Source: Simiduia agarivorans SA1 = DSM 21679 (lineage in GTDB: Bacteria; Pseudomonadota; Gammaproteobacteria; Pseudomonadales; Cellvibrionaceae). From it: a stretch of DNA of 64,000 nucleotides. A program made the position numbers and the translations under genes. Location: the NCBI RefSeq assembly GCF_000305785.2, contig NC_018868.3, positions 2,390,001 through 2,454,000 on the forward strand. The letters are read 5' to 3'. Numbering within the stretch: position 1 is the first letter of the stretch; each line of letters starts with the position of its first letter. Shown piece by piece: positions 1 through 9,581 of the stretch. Under the pieces are notes generated by a model. That model saw nothing but the letters and a program-made list of their open reading frames with translations, was not told where the DNA came from and did not search any database.

Positions 1-999
1 AAATTCCTACGTAAAATCAGCGAAGCCATGGGCGTGAGCCGCACCGAGGGCATCGTAAAAGACGCCACCCTCAACAGCGAGACCGGCATGGTGGAATCAC
101 TGCTGCTGGATGACGGCCGGCAGGTGGCCGGCGACTTTTTTATCGACTGTTCGGGCTTCCGCGGCTTACTGATCCAGTCCAAATGCGGGGCCGGTTACGA
201 CGACTGGAGCCATTTGCTGCCGTGCAATTCGGCGGTGGCCATGCCGTCCGAACGCTTACCGGAAACCCTGCCTTACACCCGCTCCATCGCGCATCAGGCG
301 GGCTGGCAATGGCGCATCCCGCTGCAGCATCGCAACGGCAACGGCATGGTGTATTGCAGCCACTACATCAGCGATGACGAAGCCATCGCCACCTTGTCTG
401 CCAATCTCGATACCGCGCCTTTGGCAGACCCGAAAATTATCCGCTTTACTACCGGTCGCACCCGCAAACCCTGGAGCCGCAATGTGGTAGCCGTGGGTTT
501 ATCCAGCGGGTTTCTGGAACCGCTGGAGTCCACCAGTATTCATCTGATTCAAAGTGCCGTGGTGCGGTTGATCAAATTATTCCCGCACAACGGCATAGAC
601 GCCGCCAACGTGGCCGAATACAACAAGCAGTCCGAAATCGAATACCTGCAGGTGCGCGACTTTCTGATACTGCATTACTTTGTGAACGAGCGACAGGACT
701 CGCCTTTCTGGCGCGACATGCAGCAGCTGGATATTCCCGCCAGCTTGCGACACAAAATCGATTTGTTTGAGAGCACCGGCAAGCTGTTCCGCGAACAGGA
801 AGACCTGTTTGCCGAGAGTTCCTGGTTGCAGGTGATGCTTGGCCAGGGCATTACGCCCAGGGACTATCATCCGCTGGCGAACGCACCGTCCGAACACAAG
901 CTGCTGGAAATGCTCGCCAACCTGCGCGCGGTAAAAGCCAAGCCCGCCGCCGAATTGCCCACGCACGATGAATTTCTGAAGTCTTTCTGTGGCAGATAA
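1..999 (+). CDS. Flavin-dependent tryptophan halogenase family protein, 5'-truncated by window edge
   Basis: The reading frame is open from base 1, so the N-terminal FAD-binding GxGxxG part and true start lie outside the window; the first internal ATG is at 28. The visible part carries the halogenase-family WxWxIP signature (AGWQWRIP) and the conserved catalytic glutamate segment SGFLEPLEST that precedes a hydrophobic helix. Members of the family use reduced FAD, O2 and halide to make hypohalous acid that halogenates indole or other aromatics; the substrate cannot be inferred here. The gene lies one base upstream of a second halogenase and heads a run of alpha-glucan-degrading genes. In carbohydrate loci of Cellvibrio-, Xanthomonas- and Caulobacter-type bacteria such genes commonly sit near TonB receptors, so a role tied to glycan sensing or uptake is possible but unproven. 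No flavin reductase is visible in the window. Confidence 0.88.
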   Translation, partial: KFLRKISEAMGVSRTEGIVKDATLNSETGMVESLLLDDGRQVAGDFFIDCSGFRGLLIQSKCGAGYDDWSHLLPCNSAVAMPSERLPETLPYTRSIAHQAGWQWRIPLQHRNGNGMVYCSHYISDDEAIATLSANLDTAPLADPKIIRFTTGRTRKPWSRNVVAVGLSSGFLEPLESTSIHLIQSAVVRLIKLFPHNGIDAANVAEYNKQSEIEYLQVRDFLILHYFVNERQDSPFWRDMQQLDIPASLRHKIDLFESTGKLFREQEDLFAESSWLQVMLGQGITPRDYHPLANAPSEHKLLEMLANLRAVKAKPAAELPTHDEFLKSFCGR

Positions 1000-1000
1000 C

Positions 1001-2497
1001 ATGCAACCAAAACGACTGGTCATTGTGGGCGGTGGCACCGCTGGCTGGATGGCAGCGAATTTATTCGCCGCCCGATGGGCAAGCGCCGGCGTCCACATCA
1101 CGCTGGTGGAGTCACCCGACGTCCCGACGGTGGGCGTGGGGGAAGGCTCTACGCCCACACTCAAACGGTTTTTTCAGGCCATCGGCGTGCAGGAATCCGA
1201 CTGGATGCCGGCGGCCAATGCCACCTACAAGGTCAATATCCGCTTTAAAGACTGGGCACCCGACGCGGGCGCGGTTGATTACAGCCACCCGTTTATTTCC
1301 CAACCCGATACGTTTACCCAGCGCGACTTCCTGATCAATGCCCGCACCCGTCGCATGGGACTGGATACCCACACCACACCGGCGGATTTTTTGCTCAACG
1401 GCGTCCTGGCCAAACACGGAAAAGGGCCCATCACGCCGGACAATTTTCCGTTCCGGATTGAATACGGCTATCATTTTGATGCGGGCTTGCTGGCACAACA
1501 CTTAAGGCGAACGGCCATCGACCGCGGCGTAAACCATCTCACTGCGCACATCGATACGGTGGGCCAATCCGATGACGGCGCCATCACCCGGTTACACACG
1601 CGCGATGGCCAATCCATCGACGGTGATTTTTTCATTGACTGCAGCGGTTTCAAGGCCATGCTCATGCGCGAAACGCTGGGCGTTGCACACAAGAGTTTCA
1701 ACGCCAACCTGTTCAATGACGCTGCCGTTGTGGCCGCAACCGAAGCACTCCATCCACTGCCACCGGAAACCCTGTCCACTGCACTCAGCGCCGGCTGGGC
1801 CTGGCGCATTCCACTGACCAACCGCACCGGTAATGGCTATGTGTACAGCAGCGATTTCATCTCGCGCGAGCAAGCCGAGCAGGAATTCCGTCAACACCTG
1901 GGGCTCAGCGAGCAACAGGAATGTCGCCACCTGCGCATGCAGGTAGGTCAGCTGGAAAAGCACTGGCATAAAAACTGTCTGGCACTGGGTTTATCGCAGG
2001 GCTTTATCGAACCCCTGGAGGCCACCGCATTGCATCTGGTGCAGATCTGTACCGAGCTGTTCATGGATCTGTTTGAAAAGGCCGGCTTCAGCAGCCAGCA
2101 CGCGCAGGAATACAACCAACGGGTCAGCGACCGATTTGAGCGGGTGCGCGATTACATTGTGGCCCATTACAAGCTGAACAACCGCAACGACAGCGACTAC
2201 TGGCGCGCCTGCCGGGCGATGACCGACCTGTCGCCGTCACTTCAGGGCATTCTCGACTGCTGGTACAAAGCCGGCGATCTGGAAACGGAAATTCAACGAC
2301 AGGGTATTGAAAACCACTTTGGCGCCGTGTCGTGGAATTGCCTGTTAGCCGGCTACGGTGTATTTCCCAAGCTCGCGCCCACGCAGCCGGGCACGGGCGA
2401 CCTGTACCAGGAAAAACGCATTGCACAATTCCTTGAAGGCTGCGCACTCAACTTTTCAGATCACGCCCACAACCTGCAATTACTCCATAAAAAATAA
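1001..2497 (+). CDS. Flavin-dependent tryptophan halogenase family protein (second tandem copy)
   Basis: The protein is complete (498 aa from ATG 1001; a GTG at 989 would overlap the upstream gene by 11 bases and is less likely). Its N-terminal Rossmann motif is VIVGGGTAGW (about residues 7-16). The catalytic lysine is in ATYK (K77), followed by the conserved NIRFKDW. The WxWxIP motif is AGWAWRIP and the catalytic glutamate lies in GFIEPLEAT. All residues needed for FAD-dependent halogenation therefore appear present. It is clearly diverged from the upstream partial copy (for example PLEAT against PLEST), so the pair is an old duplication rather than an assembly repeat. It is followed after 14 bases by a GH13 enzyme and is probably co-transcribed with the alpha-glucan genes. 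Substrate is unknown. Confidence 0.93.
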   Translation: MQPKRLVIVGGGTAGWMAANLFAARWASAGVHITLVESPDVPTVGVGEGSTPTLKRFFQAIGVQESDWMPAANATYKVNIRFKDWAPDAGAVDYSHPFISQPDTFTQRDFLINARTRRMGLDTHTTPADFLLNGVLAKHGKGPITPDNFPFRIEYGYHFDAGLLAQHLRRTAIDRGVNHLTAHIDTVGQSDDGAITRLHTRDGQSIDGDFFIDCSGFKAMLMRETLGVAHKSFNANLFNDAAVVAATEALHPLPPETLSTALSAGWAWRIPLTNRTGNGYVYSSDFISREQAEQEFRQHLGLSEQQECRHLRMQVGQLEKHWHKNCLALGLSQGFIEPLEATALHLVQICTELFMDLFEKAGFSSQHAQEYNQRVSDRFERVRDYIVAHYKLNNRNDSDYWRACRAMTDLSPSLQGILDCWYKAGDLETEIQRQGIENHFGAVSWNCLLAGYGVFPKLAPTQPGTGDLYQEKRIAQFLEGCALNFSDHAHNLQLLHKK

Positions 2498-2511
2498 GGC
2501 CCGACCAACCC

Positions 2512-4371
2512 ATGCCCATACGACTGCTCTGTTTGCTCCTCTTGCTGTGTTCACCGGCCGCTCTTGCCCAGATCGGAAAAATCGAGCCGCCCCATTGGTG
2601 GTCCGGCATGGCCGATCCGCAATTGGAGTTAATGGTCTATGGAAAGAATATCGGCAGCGCAGAGGTATCTGTACTGGAAGGTAAAGCGCGGGTGCAATCG
2701 CTGGGCCGCACCGACAACCCCGATATACTGTTTGTGCAACTGGTACTCGATAAATCCATCGACGCCGGCGACCTGGTACTAAACTTCGCTGGCAAATCCC
2801 GTGAGCAGATCCGTTATCCCATTAAAGCGCGCCAGGCTGGCAGCCGTGACCGACGGGGCTTTGATAATCGCGATGTGATTTACCTGATCACGCCCGACCG
2901 TTTTGCCAATGGCGATACCAATAATGATTCCGTCGAAATTCTGGGCGACCCCGTCAACCGCAATGAAAATTACGGCCGCCATGGCGGTGACCTGCAGGGC
3001 ATTATTGACCGGCTCGATTACCTGGCCAGCATGGGCTTTACCCAGCTTTGGCTGAATCCGGTGGTGGAAAACCATATGCCGGCCTGGTCCTACCACGGCT
3101 ACGCCGCCACCGATCTGTACCGCATCGATCCACGCTATGGCACGCACGCAGACTACCTGCGTCTGAGCCGCGAAGCCGCCAAGCGCGGTATGGGCCTGAT
3201 TCAGGATCTTGTGCCCAATCACATCGGCAGCGGCCATCCCTGGTTGGCCTCGCCACCGGCACGCGATTGGTTCAATTACGCGGGCCAGTTTCACCCCACC
3301 AATCACATGCGCGAAACCGTGCAGGACCCATACGCCGATCAACAGGATGCGCGCGAATTTGCCGATGGCTGGTTTGTGGAAACCATGCCCGATCTCAATC
3401 AACGCAACCCCCACCTGGCCAATTACCTGATCCAGAATGCCATCTGGTGGATTGAGGAAGCCGGTCTCAGCGGCTTGCGCATCGATACCTGGCCTTACTC
3501 CGATAAACATTTTCTGACCCAATGGAGCCAGCGCATTCTGGCCGAATACCCCGGACTGAATATGGTGGGTGAAGAATGGTCGCTGGAGCCCGCCATCATT
3601 GCCTATTGGCAAGCGGGCAAACAAAATGCCGATGGCTATCGGAATGCCCTGCCCAGCCTGTTCGATTTTCCGCTGCAGGAAGCATTGGTGTCAGCGCTGC
3701 GCGAAGATGACAACTGGAACACCGGCTGGGTAAAACTCTACCGCACGCTGGCCGCCGACGGTATCTACGCCAACGCTAGCGCGCTGACGATTTTTGCCGA
3801 CAATCACGACATGAGCAGGGTCTACACCCAACTCAATCACGACCCGGCGCTGACCCGCATGTCGCTGGCACTTATCGCCACCCTGCGCGGCATTCCGCAG
3901 ATCTACTACGGCACCGAAGTGCTGATGGCGAATCCCAACAGCGATTCGCACGGCGAAATCCGTGGCGAATTTCCCGGCGGTTGGGCAGATCACAACACCG
4001 ATGCCATCAGCGGCAAAGGCTTGGATGCGGAACAAATCACCACCCGTGACTATCTGAGAAAACTGCTCGTCTGGCGTGCGCAAACACCGGCATTACACCG
4101 CGGCAACTTCCGCCACTTTGCGCCCAAAGACGGTGTCTACAGTTACCTGCGCGCGTCAGATACCGAACGGGTTGCAGTGCTGGCCAACAAGAACGCCTCG
4201 CCCGTGTCATTTGCGCCGACGCAACTGGCGCGGGTCACCGGCCAATGCCGACGCGCTACCAATCCCATGACGGGTGCAACCGTGTCGCTCACGCGCGCAC
4301 TCGCGTTACCCGCCAAGACCGTTACGCTGCTGCACATCCGCAGCGCGGATTGCCCATCAACAAAAGAATAA
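2512..4371 (+). CDS. GH13 cyclomaltodextrinase/neopullulanase-like alpha-glucanase, exported
   Basis: This 619-aa protein begins with a signal peptide (hydrophobic stretch ending PAALA-Q at about residue 20). Next comes an N-terminal beta-sandwich region of the cyclomaltodextrinase type (about 22-105), then the GH13 TIM barrel. The four GH13 regions are visible: DLVPNH (about 232-237), GLRIDTW with nucleophile D325, MVGEEW with acid/base E354, and FADNHD with D433. A short C-terminal domain ends the protein. Such enzymes hydrolyse maltodextrins, cyclodextrins or pullulan at alpha-1,4 bonds; SusA of Bacteroides is a functional analogue. Its place between halogenases and a GH31 enzyme fits periplasmic processing of imported or surface-released maltooligosaccharides. 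Exact specificity cannot be read from the sequence. Confidence 0.92.
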   Translation: MPIRLLCLLLLLCSPAALAQIGKIEPPHWWSGMADPQLELMVYGKNIGSAEVSVLEGKARVQSLGRTDNPDILFVQLVLDKSIDAGDLVLNFAGKSREQIRYPIKARQAGSRDRRGFDNRDVIYLITPDRFANGDTNNDSVEILGDPVNRNENYGRHGGDLQGIIDRLDYLASMGFTQLWLNPVVENHMPAWSYHGYAATDLYRIDPRYGTHADYLRLSREAAKRGMGLIQDLVPNHIGSGHPWLASPPARDWFNYAGQFHPTNHMRETVQDPYADQQDAREFADGWFVETMPDLNQRNPHLANYLIQNAIWWIEEAGLSGLRIDTWPYSDKHFLTQWSQRILAEYPGLNMVGEEWSLEPAIIAYWQAGKQNADGYRNALPSLFDFPLQEALVSALREDDNWNTGWVKLYRTLAADGIYANASALTIFADNHDMSRVYTQLNHDPALTRMSLALIATLRGIPQIYYGTEVLMANPNSDSHGEIRGEFPGGWADHNTDAISGKGLDAEQITTRDYLRKLLVWRAQTPALHRGNFRHFAPKDGVYSYLRASDTERVAVLANKNASPVSFAPTQLARVTGQCRRATNPMTGATVSLTRALALPAKTVTLLHIRSADCPSTKE

Positions 4372-4378
4372 TGCCATT

Positions 4379-6808
4379 ATGCCCATGCACATCCTGAGTC
4401 CCCTATTCAAAAGGTCACTGCCCTGGTTTTTCGTCGCCGGCTTCTTATGCCCTCCTGCGCTGGCCGATTTTGGCGACGTCACGAGTTACCAACATAACAA
4501 CGATCACCTGACACTGGTGACCGACCAGGGCGAGGTAACCATCACTCAGATTAACGCCGGCACACTGGCCGTGGACTATGTCCCGACCAACGTAAAACAA
4601 CTGCCCGGTTTCGCCCTTGATCCGTCCCGCAGCAGTGCCGATACACCGCCGGCGTTGTCCGAATCCCGCGAAGGCTTGTGGTTTGGCACCGATAGTTTGC
4701 GTGTACACATACAACAAACACCGCTCAGCCTCGCGTTTTACCGCGGCAAGGAACTGTTAGTGCAAGAGGAAGCTGGCCTGTTTGTGCAGGACGCGTTGCG
4801 TGGCTTCCGTTTCAATCTCGACGACGATGAAAAACTGCTCGGCGGTGGCCAGCGGGTATTGGGCATGGACCGGCGCGGTCAGCGTATGCCTTTGTACAAT
4901 AAAGCTCACTACGGTTACGAAACCGAATCCAACCAGATGTATTTCAGTCTGCCGGCCGTCGTGTCTGACAAAAAATACGCGCTGGTGTTCGACAACAGCG
5001 CTAGCGGCCACCTGGATATCGGCGCCACCGAAGCCGATGTACTGCAATTTGAAGCCGTGGGCGGCCGCACGGCCTATATCGTGAGCGCAGGCAGCACTTA
5101 TCCCGAACTACTCAATTACTACACGCATGCCACCGGTCGCCAGCCGCTGCCACCGCGCTGGGCCCTGGGCAATTTTGCCTCACGCTTTGGCTATCGCACT
5201 CAACAGGAAGTCAAAGACACTATCGCCCAGTTCAAAGCCTCGGATTTTCCAGTGGATGCGCTGGTGCTTGATCTCTACTGGTTCGGCAAAGATATCAAAG
5301 GTCACATGGGTAATCTGGCGTGGGACAAAAACGCCTTTCCCGAGCCTCAAAAGATGATCAAGGAACTGGCCGATCAGGGCGTAAAAACGATTCTGATTAC
5401 CGAGCCGTTTGTACTCACCAGCGCCAAGCGCTGGGATGAAGCCGTGGCGGCCGATGTATTGGCCACCAACGCCGCCGGCAAACCCAAAACCTTTAATTTT
5501 TATTTCGGCAACACCGGTCTGATTGATGTATTCCACAAACCTGCGCAGGCCTGGTTCTGGAGTATTTATCAGGAACTGATGCTGCAGGGCGTGGCCGGTT
5601 GGTGGGGTGATCTGGGCGAGCCGGAAGTACATCCCGATGACAGCATCCACCGATTGGGGCCACTCAATGCCGGCGCAAATGAAGTCCATAACGCCTACGG
5701 TCACCAATGGGCCAGAATGGTGTACGAAAACCAGCGCCGGCGCTTTCCCGACACCCGCCCCATGATCATGATGCGCGCCGGTTTCGCCGGCAGCCAGCGC
5801 TACGGCATGATCCCCTGGACCGGCGATGTATCGCGTACCTGGGGCGGTTTGAAACCGCAAGTGGAATTGTCCCTGCAGATGTCCATGCTCGGCCTGGCTT
5901 ACACCCATTCCGATCTCGGTGGCTTTGCCGGCGGTGAGGTGTTCGACCCGGAAATGTATGTGCGCTGGCTGCAATACGGCGTGTTCCAACCGGTGTATCG
6001 CCCACATGCGCAGGAGCACATCGCGCCCGAACCGGTATTTCACAGCGAAGACGTGCAGAACCTGCTGCGTCCGTTTGTGAAACTGCGCTACCAGATGCTG
6101 CCCTACAACTATTCACTCGCGTTTGAAAACAGCCTCACCGGCATGCCATTGATGCGACCGCTGTTTTTTGAAGATGAGTCCAAACCCGCATTGATCGATA
6201 ACAGCCACAGTTACCTGTGGGGCGATGCGTTTCTCGTGACACCCGTGACCGACGCGGGTGTGGAATCGGTGAGCGTTGAACTGCCCAAAGGCGTCTGGTA
6301 CGACTACTTTACCGGCGAGCGCTTCAAGGGTGGAAAAAATATCGAACAGAAGACAGAACTGAAACACCTGCCCGTATTGGTGCGCGCAGGCAGTTTTGTG
6401 CCCATGGCAGACACCATCGGCGAACACACGGGTACCTACAATCCCGCACAGCTGACACTGCACTACTACCACGACAATGCCACCAAAGGCGGTCGTGGCG
6501 TCATGTACGAAGACGATGGCCTGTCACCTGACAGCATTGCCAGCAGCAACTTCCAGACACTCAGCTTCAATGCGACGAATCAGCGCAGTCGTTTGCAGCT
6601 GGATTTGACCCGCGAAGGCCACTACACCGGCGCACCAGAAACACGCGAGCTGACACTGGTGATCCACCACCTGCGCAAAAAACCGCGCGCAATGTCGCTG
6701 GACGGGCAGCCAATTGAATTTCACTACGACGATAAAACCCAATCGCTGACCAGCCGCGTCACCTGGACCAACAATACACACCAGATAGAAATCAAAGGAC
6801 ACCGTTGA
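4379..6808 (+). CDS. GH31 alpha-transglucosylase/alpha-glucosidase, Agd31B-like
   Basis: I chose ATG 4379 because it opens a credible signal peptide (LPWFFVAGFLCPPALA-D, cleavage near residue 29); the longer frame would start inside the preceding gene. The product is 809 aa. GH31 catalytic motifs are clear: WWGDLGEPE with nucleophile D411, and WTGDVSRTW with acid/base near D483. A N-terminal galactose-mutarotase-like domain precedes the barrel, and C-terminal beta domains end with the DUF5110-like region. Length and both catalytic positions match what I remember of Cellvibrio japonicus Agd31B, a 4-alpha-glucosyltransferase that disproportionates maltooligosaccharides. A transglucosylase is therefore as likely as a hydrolase. 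The gene begins 7 bases after the GH13 stop, and its own stop overlaps the next start (TGATG), indicating one operon. Confidence 0.92.
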   Translation: MPMHILSPLFKRSLPWFFVAGFLCPPALADFGDVTSYQHNNDHLTLVTDQGEVTITQINAGTLAVDYVPTNVKQLPGFALDPSRSSADTPPALSESREGLWFGTDSLRVHIQQTPLSLAFYRGKELLVQEEAGLFVQDALRGFRFNLDDDEKLLGGGQRVLGMDRRGQRMPLYNKAHYGYETESNQMYFSLPAVVSDKKYALVFDNSASGHLDIGATEADVLQFEAVGGRTAYIVSAGSTYPELLNYYTHATGRQPLPPRWALGNFASRFGYRTQQEVKDTIAQFKASDFPVDALVLDLYWFGKDIKGHMGNLAWDKNAFPEPQKMIKELADQGVKTILITEPFVLTSAKRWDEAVAADVLATNAAGKPKTFNFYFGNTGLIDVFHKPAQAWFWSIYQELMLQGVAGWWGDLGEPEVHPDDSIHRLGPLNAGANEVHNAYGHQWARMVYENQRRRFPDTRPMIMMRAGFAGSQRYGMIPWTGDVSRTWGGLKPQVELSLQMSMLGLAYTHSDLGGFAGGEVFDPEMYVRWLQYGVFQPVYRPHAQEHIAPEPVFHSEDVQNLLRPFVKLRYQMLPYNYSLAFENSLTGMPLMRPLFFEDESKPALIDNSHSYLWGDAFLVTPVTDAGVESVSVELPKGVWYDYFTGERFKGGKNIEQKTELKHLPVLVRAGSFVPMADTIGEHTGTYNPAQLTLHYYHDNATKGGRGVMYEDDGLSPDSIASSNFQTLSFNATNQRSRLQLDLTREGHYTGAPETRELTLVIHHLRKKPRAMSLDGQPIEFHYDDKTQSLTSRVTWTNNTHQIEIKGHR

Positions 6809-8721
6809 TGAGATCAGGAAACCTCTCTCTTGCTGCCTTCTTGGCCGCTTCAGCCCTGCTCGCGCTGGGCTGCCAGCAAAAAAACACAGACGCGCCGGTA
6901 GCGAACGCTGCCGCGCAAGCGCCTATAGAAATGCCGGCTGCCGAAAAGCAGAAAGCCGTGGTCTACCAGGTATTCACCCGCCTGTACGGCAACACCAACA
7001 CCACCAACAAACCCTGGGGCAGCATCGAAGAAAACGGGGTCGGAAAATTCAGTGACTTTAGCGACACCGCACTCACCGATATCAAATCCCTTGGCGTCAC
7101 TCACCTGTGGTACACCGGCGTGCCTCACCACGCCGTCATCCGCGATTACAGCGAATACGGGATCGGCCAGGACGACCCGGATGTGGTCAAAGGCCGCGCC
7201 GGCTCGCCTTATGCGGTAAAAGATTATTACAGTGTCAATCCGGATCTGGCCGATGATCCGGCCCAGCGGCTGCAGGAATTTGATGCACTGATTGCCCGCA
7301 CCCACAAGCACGGCATGAAAGTCATTATCGATATCGTACCCAATCACGTGGCGCGCAATTACCAGAGTCTGGCAAAACCCGAAGGTGTTGAAGACTTTGG
7401 TGCAGCCGATGATGTCAGCGTAGAGTATGCGCGAGACAACAGCTTCTACTACGTGGTGGGCGAAGACTTTCAAGTGCCGGAAGCAGCGCCCGGCTATGCG
7501 CCGCTGGGCGGCGAGCCCCACCCGCTCGCGGACGGAAAGTTTTCCGAATCACCCGCCAAATGGACCGGCAATGGCGCACGCAGTGCGCAACCGCATTACA
7601 ACGATTGGTACGAAACCGTCAAAGTGAATTACGGCGTTAAACCCGATGGAAGCTATGATTTCGACCGACTGCCTGACGCGTTGCGCGGCGCTCCCTGGCG
7701 CGAACACGCCGCCTTCTGGGCCGATAAAGATGTCCCCGCCAGCTGGGAAAAATTCCGCGATATTACCCAGTATTGGTTGGCGCGCGGCGTCGACGGTTTC
7801 CGCTACGACATGGCGGAAATGGTGCCGGTAGAATTCTGGAGTTACCTGAACTCGGCCATCAAACAGACTAACCCCGACGCATTTATCCTGGCCGAAGTGT
7901 ATAACCCCAAAGAGTATCGCAACTATGTGCAGCTGGGGTTGATGGACTACCTGTACGACAAGGTAGAACTCTACGATACGCTCAAGTGGATTATTCAGGA
8001 TAAAGCCAGCACCGATGATCTGGTACCCATTCAGGCAGGCCTCGCCGACATTGAACACCACATGCTGCACTTTCTGGAAAACCACGACGAACAGCGCATT
8101 GCCAGCCCTGACTTTGCCGGTAACGCCGAACGCGGCAAACCCCTGATGGTGATCTCCGCCACCATCAGCACCAGCCCCACTATGCTGTATTTCGGTCAGG
8201 ATGTGGGTGAAGACGGTAGCGAAGATGGCGGCTTTGGCGATCCTACCAGAACCAGTATTTTCGATTACGTGGGCGTGCCCGCGCACCAGCGCTGGATGAA
8301 CGATGGGGCGTTTGATGGTGGTCAGTCCAGCGCTGACGAAAAAGCCCTGCGCCAGTGGTATAGCCGGCTTCTGAACCTCACGCGTACCGAAGCGGCGATG
8401 ATGGGCAGCTATCGCGAAATTCACACCTTCAACCGTGAACACACAAAAGACTATGGCGAAAAACAGTTTGCCTTTGTGCGTGAAGGCGGCGGCCAGACAC
8501 TGATTATTGTCAGCAACCTGGCCGATGCCTCCGCACAGTTCACCTTGCAGCTGCCCAACGATTTAGTGGCTGCCTGGCAGCTGAAAGAAGGCCGTTATGC
8601 GCTGAGTGAATTACTGCACACGGGCAAGCATGAATTACGCGTATCGGAAGGCAAAGGTCTGGTGTCACTGCAGTTGCCTGCGTCTGGCTCCGTTATTCTT
8701 GAGCTGCCCCGGCATGAATAA
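6808..8721 (+). CDS. GH13 alpha-amylase family lipoprotein
   Basis: The ATG at 6808 shares its A with the upstream TGA, so translation is probably coupled. The 637-aa product has a lipoprotein signal with lipobox LALGC (Cys22), placing it on a membrane, likely the inner face of the outer membrane or the cell surface. GH13 regions are IIDIVPNH (about 173-180), GFRYDM with nucleophile D334, ILAEVY with acid/base E363, and FLENHD with D427. An insertion of roughly 100 residues lies between regions I and II. The protein ends in a beta-sandwich domain. The role is cleavage or rearrangement of starch-type alpha-1,4-glucans in the same pathway as the neighbouring GH13 and GH31 enzymes. Subfamily and product are not determinable by eye. 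Confidence 0.92.
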   Translation: MRSGNLSLAAFLAASALLALGCQQKNTDAPVANAAAQAPIEMPAAEKQKAVVYQVFTRLYGNTNTTNKPWGSIEENGVGKFSDFSDTALTDIKSLGVTHLWYTGVPHHAVIRDYSEYGIGQDDPDVVKGRAGSPYAVKDYYSVNPDLADDPAQRLQEFDALIARTHKHGMKVIIDIVPNHVARNYQSLAKPEGVEDFGAADDVSVEYARDNSFYYVVGEDFQVPEAAPGYAPLGGEPHPLADGKFSESPAKWTGNGARSAQPHYNDWYETVKVNYGVKPDGSYDFDRLPDALRGAPWREHAAFWADKDVPASWEKFRDITQYWLARGVDGFRYDMAEMVPVEFWSYLNSAIKQTNPDAFILAEVYNPKEYRNYVQLGLMDYLYDKVELYDTLKWIIQDKASTDDLVPIQAGLADIEHHMLHFLENHDEQRIASPDFAGNAERGKPLMVISATISTSPTMLYFGQDVGEDGSEDGGFGDPTRTSIFDYVGVPAHQRWMNDGAFDGGQSSADEKALRQWYSRLLNLTRTEAAMMGSYREIHTFNREHTKDYGEKQFAFVREGGGQTLIIVSNLADASAQFTLQLPNDLVAAWQLKEGRYALSELLHTGKHELRVSEGKGLVSLQLPASGSVILELPRHE

Positions 8722-9580
8722 GTGGCTCTCTGGCGGCTTGTTGTTGTGCGCCGGCGTGTTGCTGGGCGCCCTCGGCGTCCAGCTGACTGAACAGTGGACG
8801 CACAATGAGCCGGTTGATCGACCCAGCACGGCGGTCGCACGCGTACAGGTCCACACCCTGGCCATGCCATCGCTGAACCGGGAGCGCGCAGTGCGGGTTT
8901 ATCTGCCGCCCTCTTATGCCGACAACACCGAACGCCACTATCCGGTGCTGTATCTGCACGATGGCCAGAACTTGTTTGATGAAGCCACCAGCTTTCTGGG
9001 CGAATGGTCGCTGGATGAAACCCTGGATGCATTGGCCGTCAGCCATGGGCTGGAAATCATTGCCATCGGCATCGACAACGGCGCGGAATTAAGAGCACAG
9101 GAATTGATCCCCTGGCCGCACCCGGAACTGCCGGTAGCCGAAGGCGATCGCTATCTGGATTTCATTGAGAAAACGCTGAAGCCCTGGGCCGACAACAGGT
9201 TCCGCACGCGCACAGCAGCGGAACACACAGCGATACTGGGCTCGTCGCTCGGGGGGCTTATTTCGCATTATGCCGCCCACACCCGCCCCCAGCTGTTCGG
9301 TAAAGCCGGCGTACTGTCGCCCTCCTATTGGGTCTCTGAACAGTCGTTCGCTATGACCCAACCCAACGGCGTACACCAACGCCTTCTTTTTCTCATGGGG
9401 GAAAAAGAAGGCGGCAGCATGGTGCCGGATTTTGATCGCATGCAGCAACTGATGCGCGCCACCAATACCGAGGATACCCTGCTGTTTCATACGGTGGCGC
9501 ACGGCCAGCACAATGAAACCTTGTGGCGCACACACCTGGGTTGGGTGTTGTTGTGGCTGTTTCCCGGCGCTACCTATTAA
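8714..9580 (+). CDS. Alpha/beta-hydrolase, putative esterase (Fes/IroE-like, PF00756 type)
   Basis: The real start is most likely ATG 8714, overlapping the upstream gene by 8 bases; it opens a hydrophobic anchor or signal (WLSGGLLLCAGVLLGALG). The open frame to the left is only overlap with the amylase gene. The 288-aa product shows the esterase-family strand PVLYLHDGQNLFD, the nucleophile elbow GSSLGG (Ser near residue 178) and a late catalytic His in AHGQHNE. This family hydrolyses carboxylic esters such as trilactone siderophores, feruloyl esters or other acylated compounds. As the last gene of the glucan operon it may remove acyl groups from oligosaccharides, but this is inference. It ends one base from the convergent kinase gene. 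Confidence 0.85.
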   Translation: MNKWLSGGLLLCAGVLLGALGVQLTEQWTHNEPVDRPSTAVARVQVHTLAMPSLNRERAVRVYLPPSYADNTERHYPVLYLHDGQNLFDEATSFLGEWSLDETLDALAVSHGLEIIAIGIDNGAELRAQELIPWPHPELPVAEGDRYLDFIEKTLKPWADNRFRTRTAAEHTAILGSSLGGLISHYAAHTRPQLFGKAGVLSPSYWVSEQSFAMTQPNGVHQRLLFLMGEKEGGSMVPDFDRMQQLMRATNTEDTLLFHTVAHGQHNETLWRTHLGWVLLWLFPGATY

Positions 9581-9581
9581 C

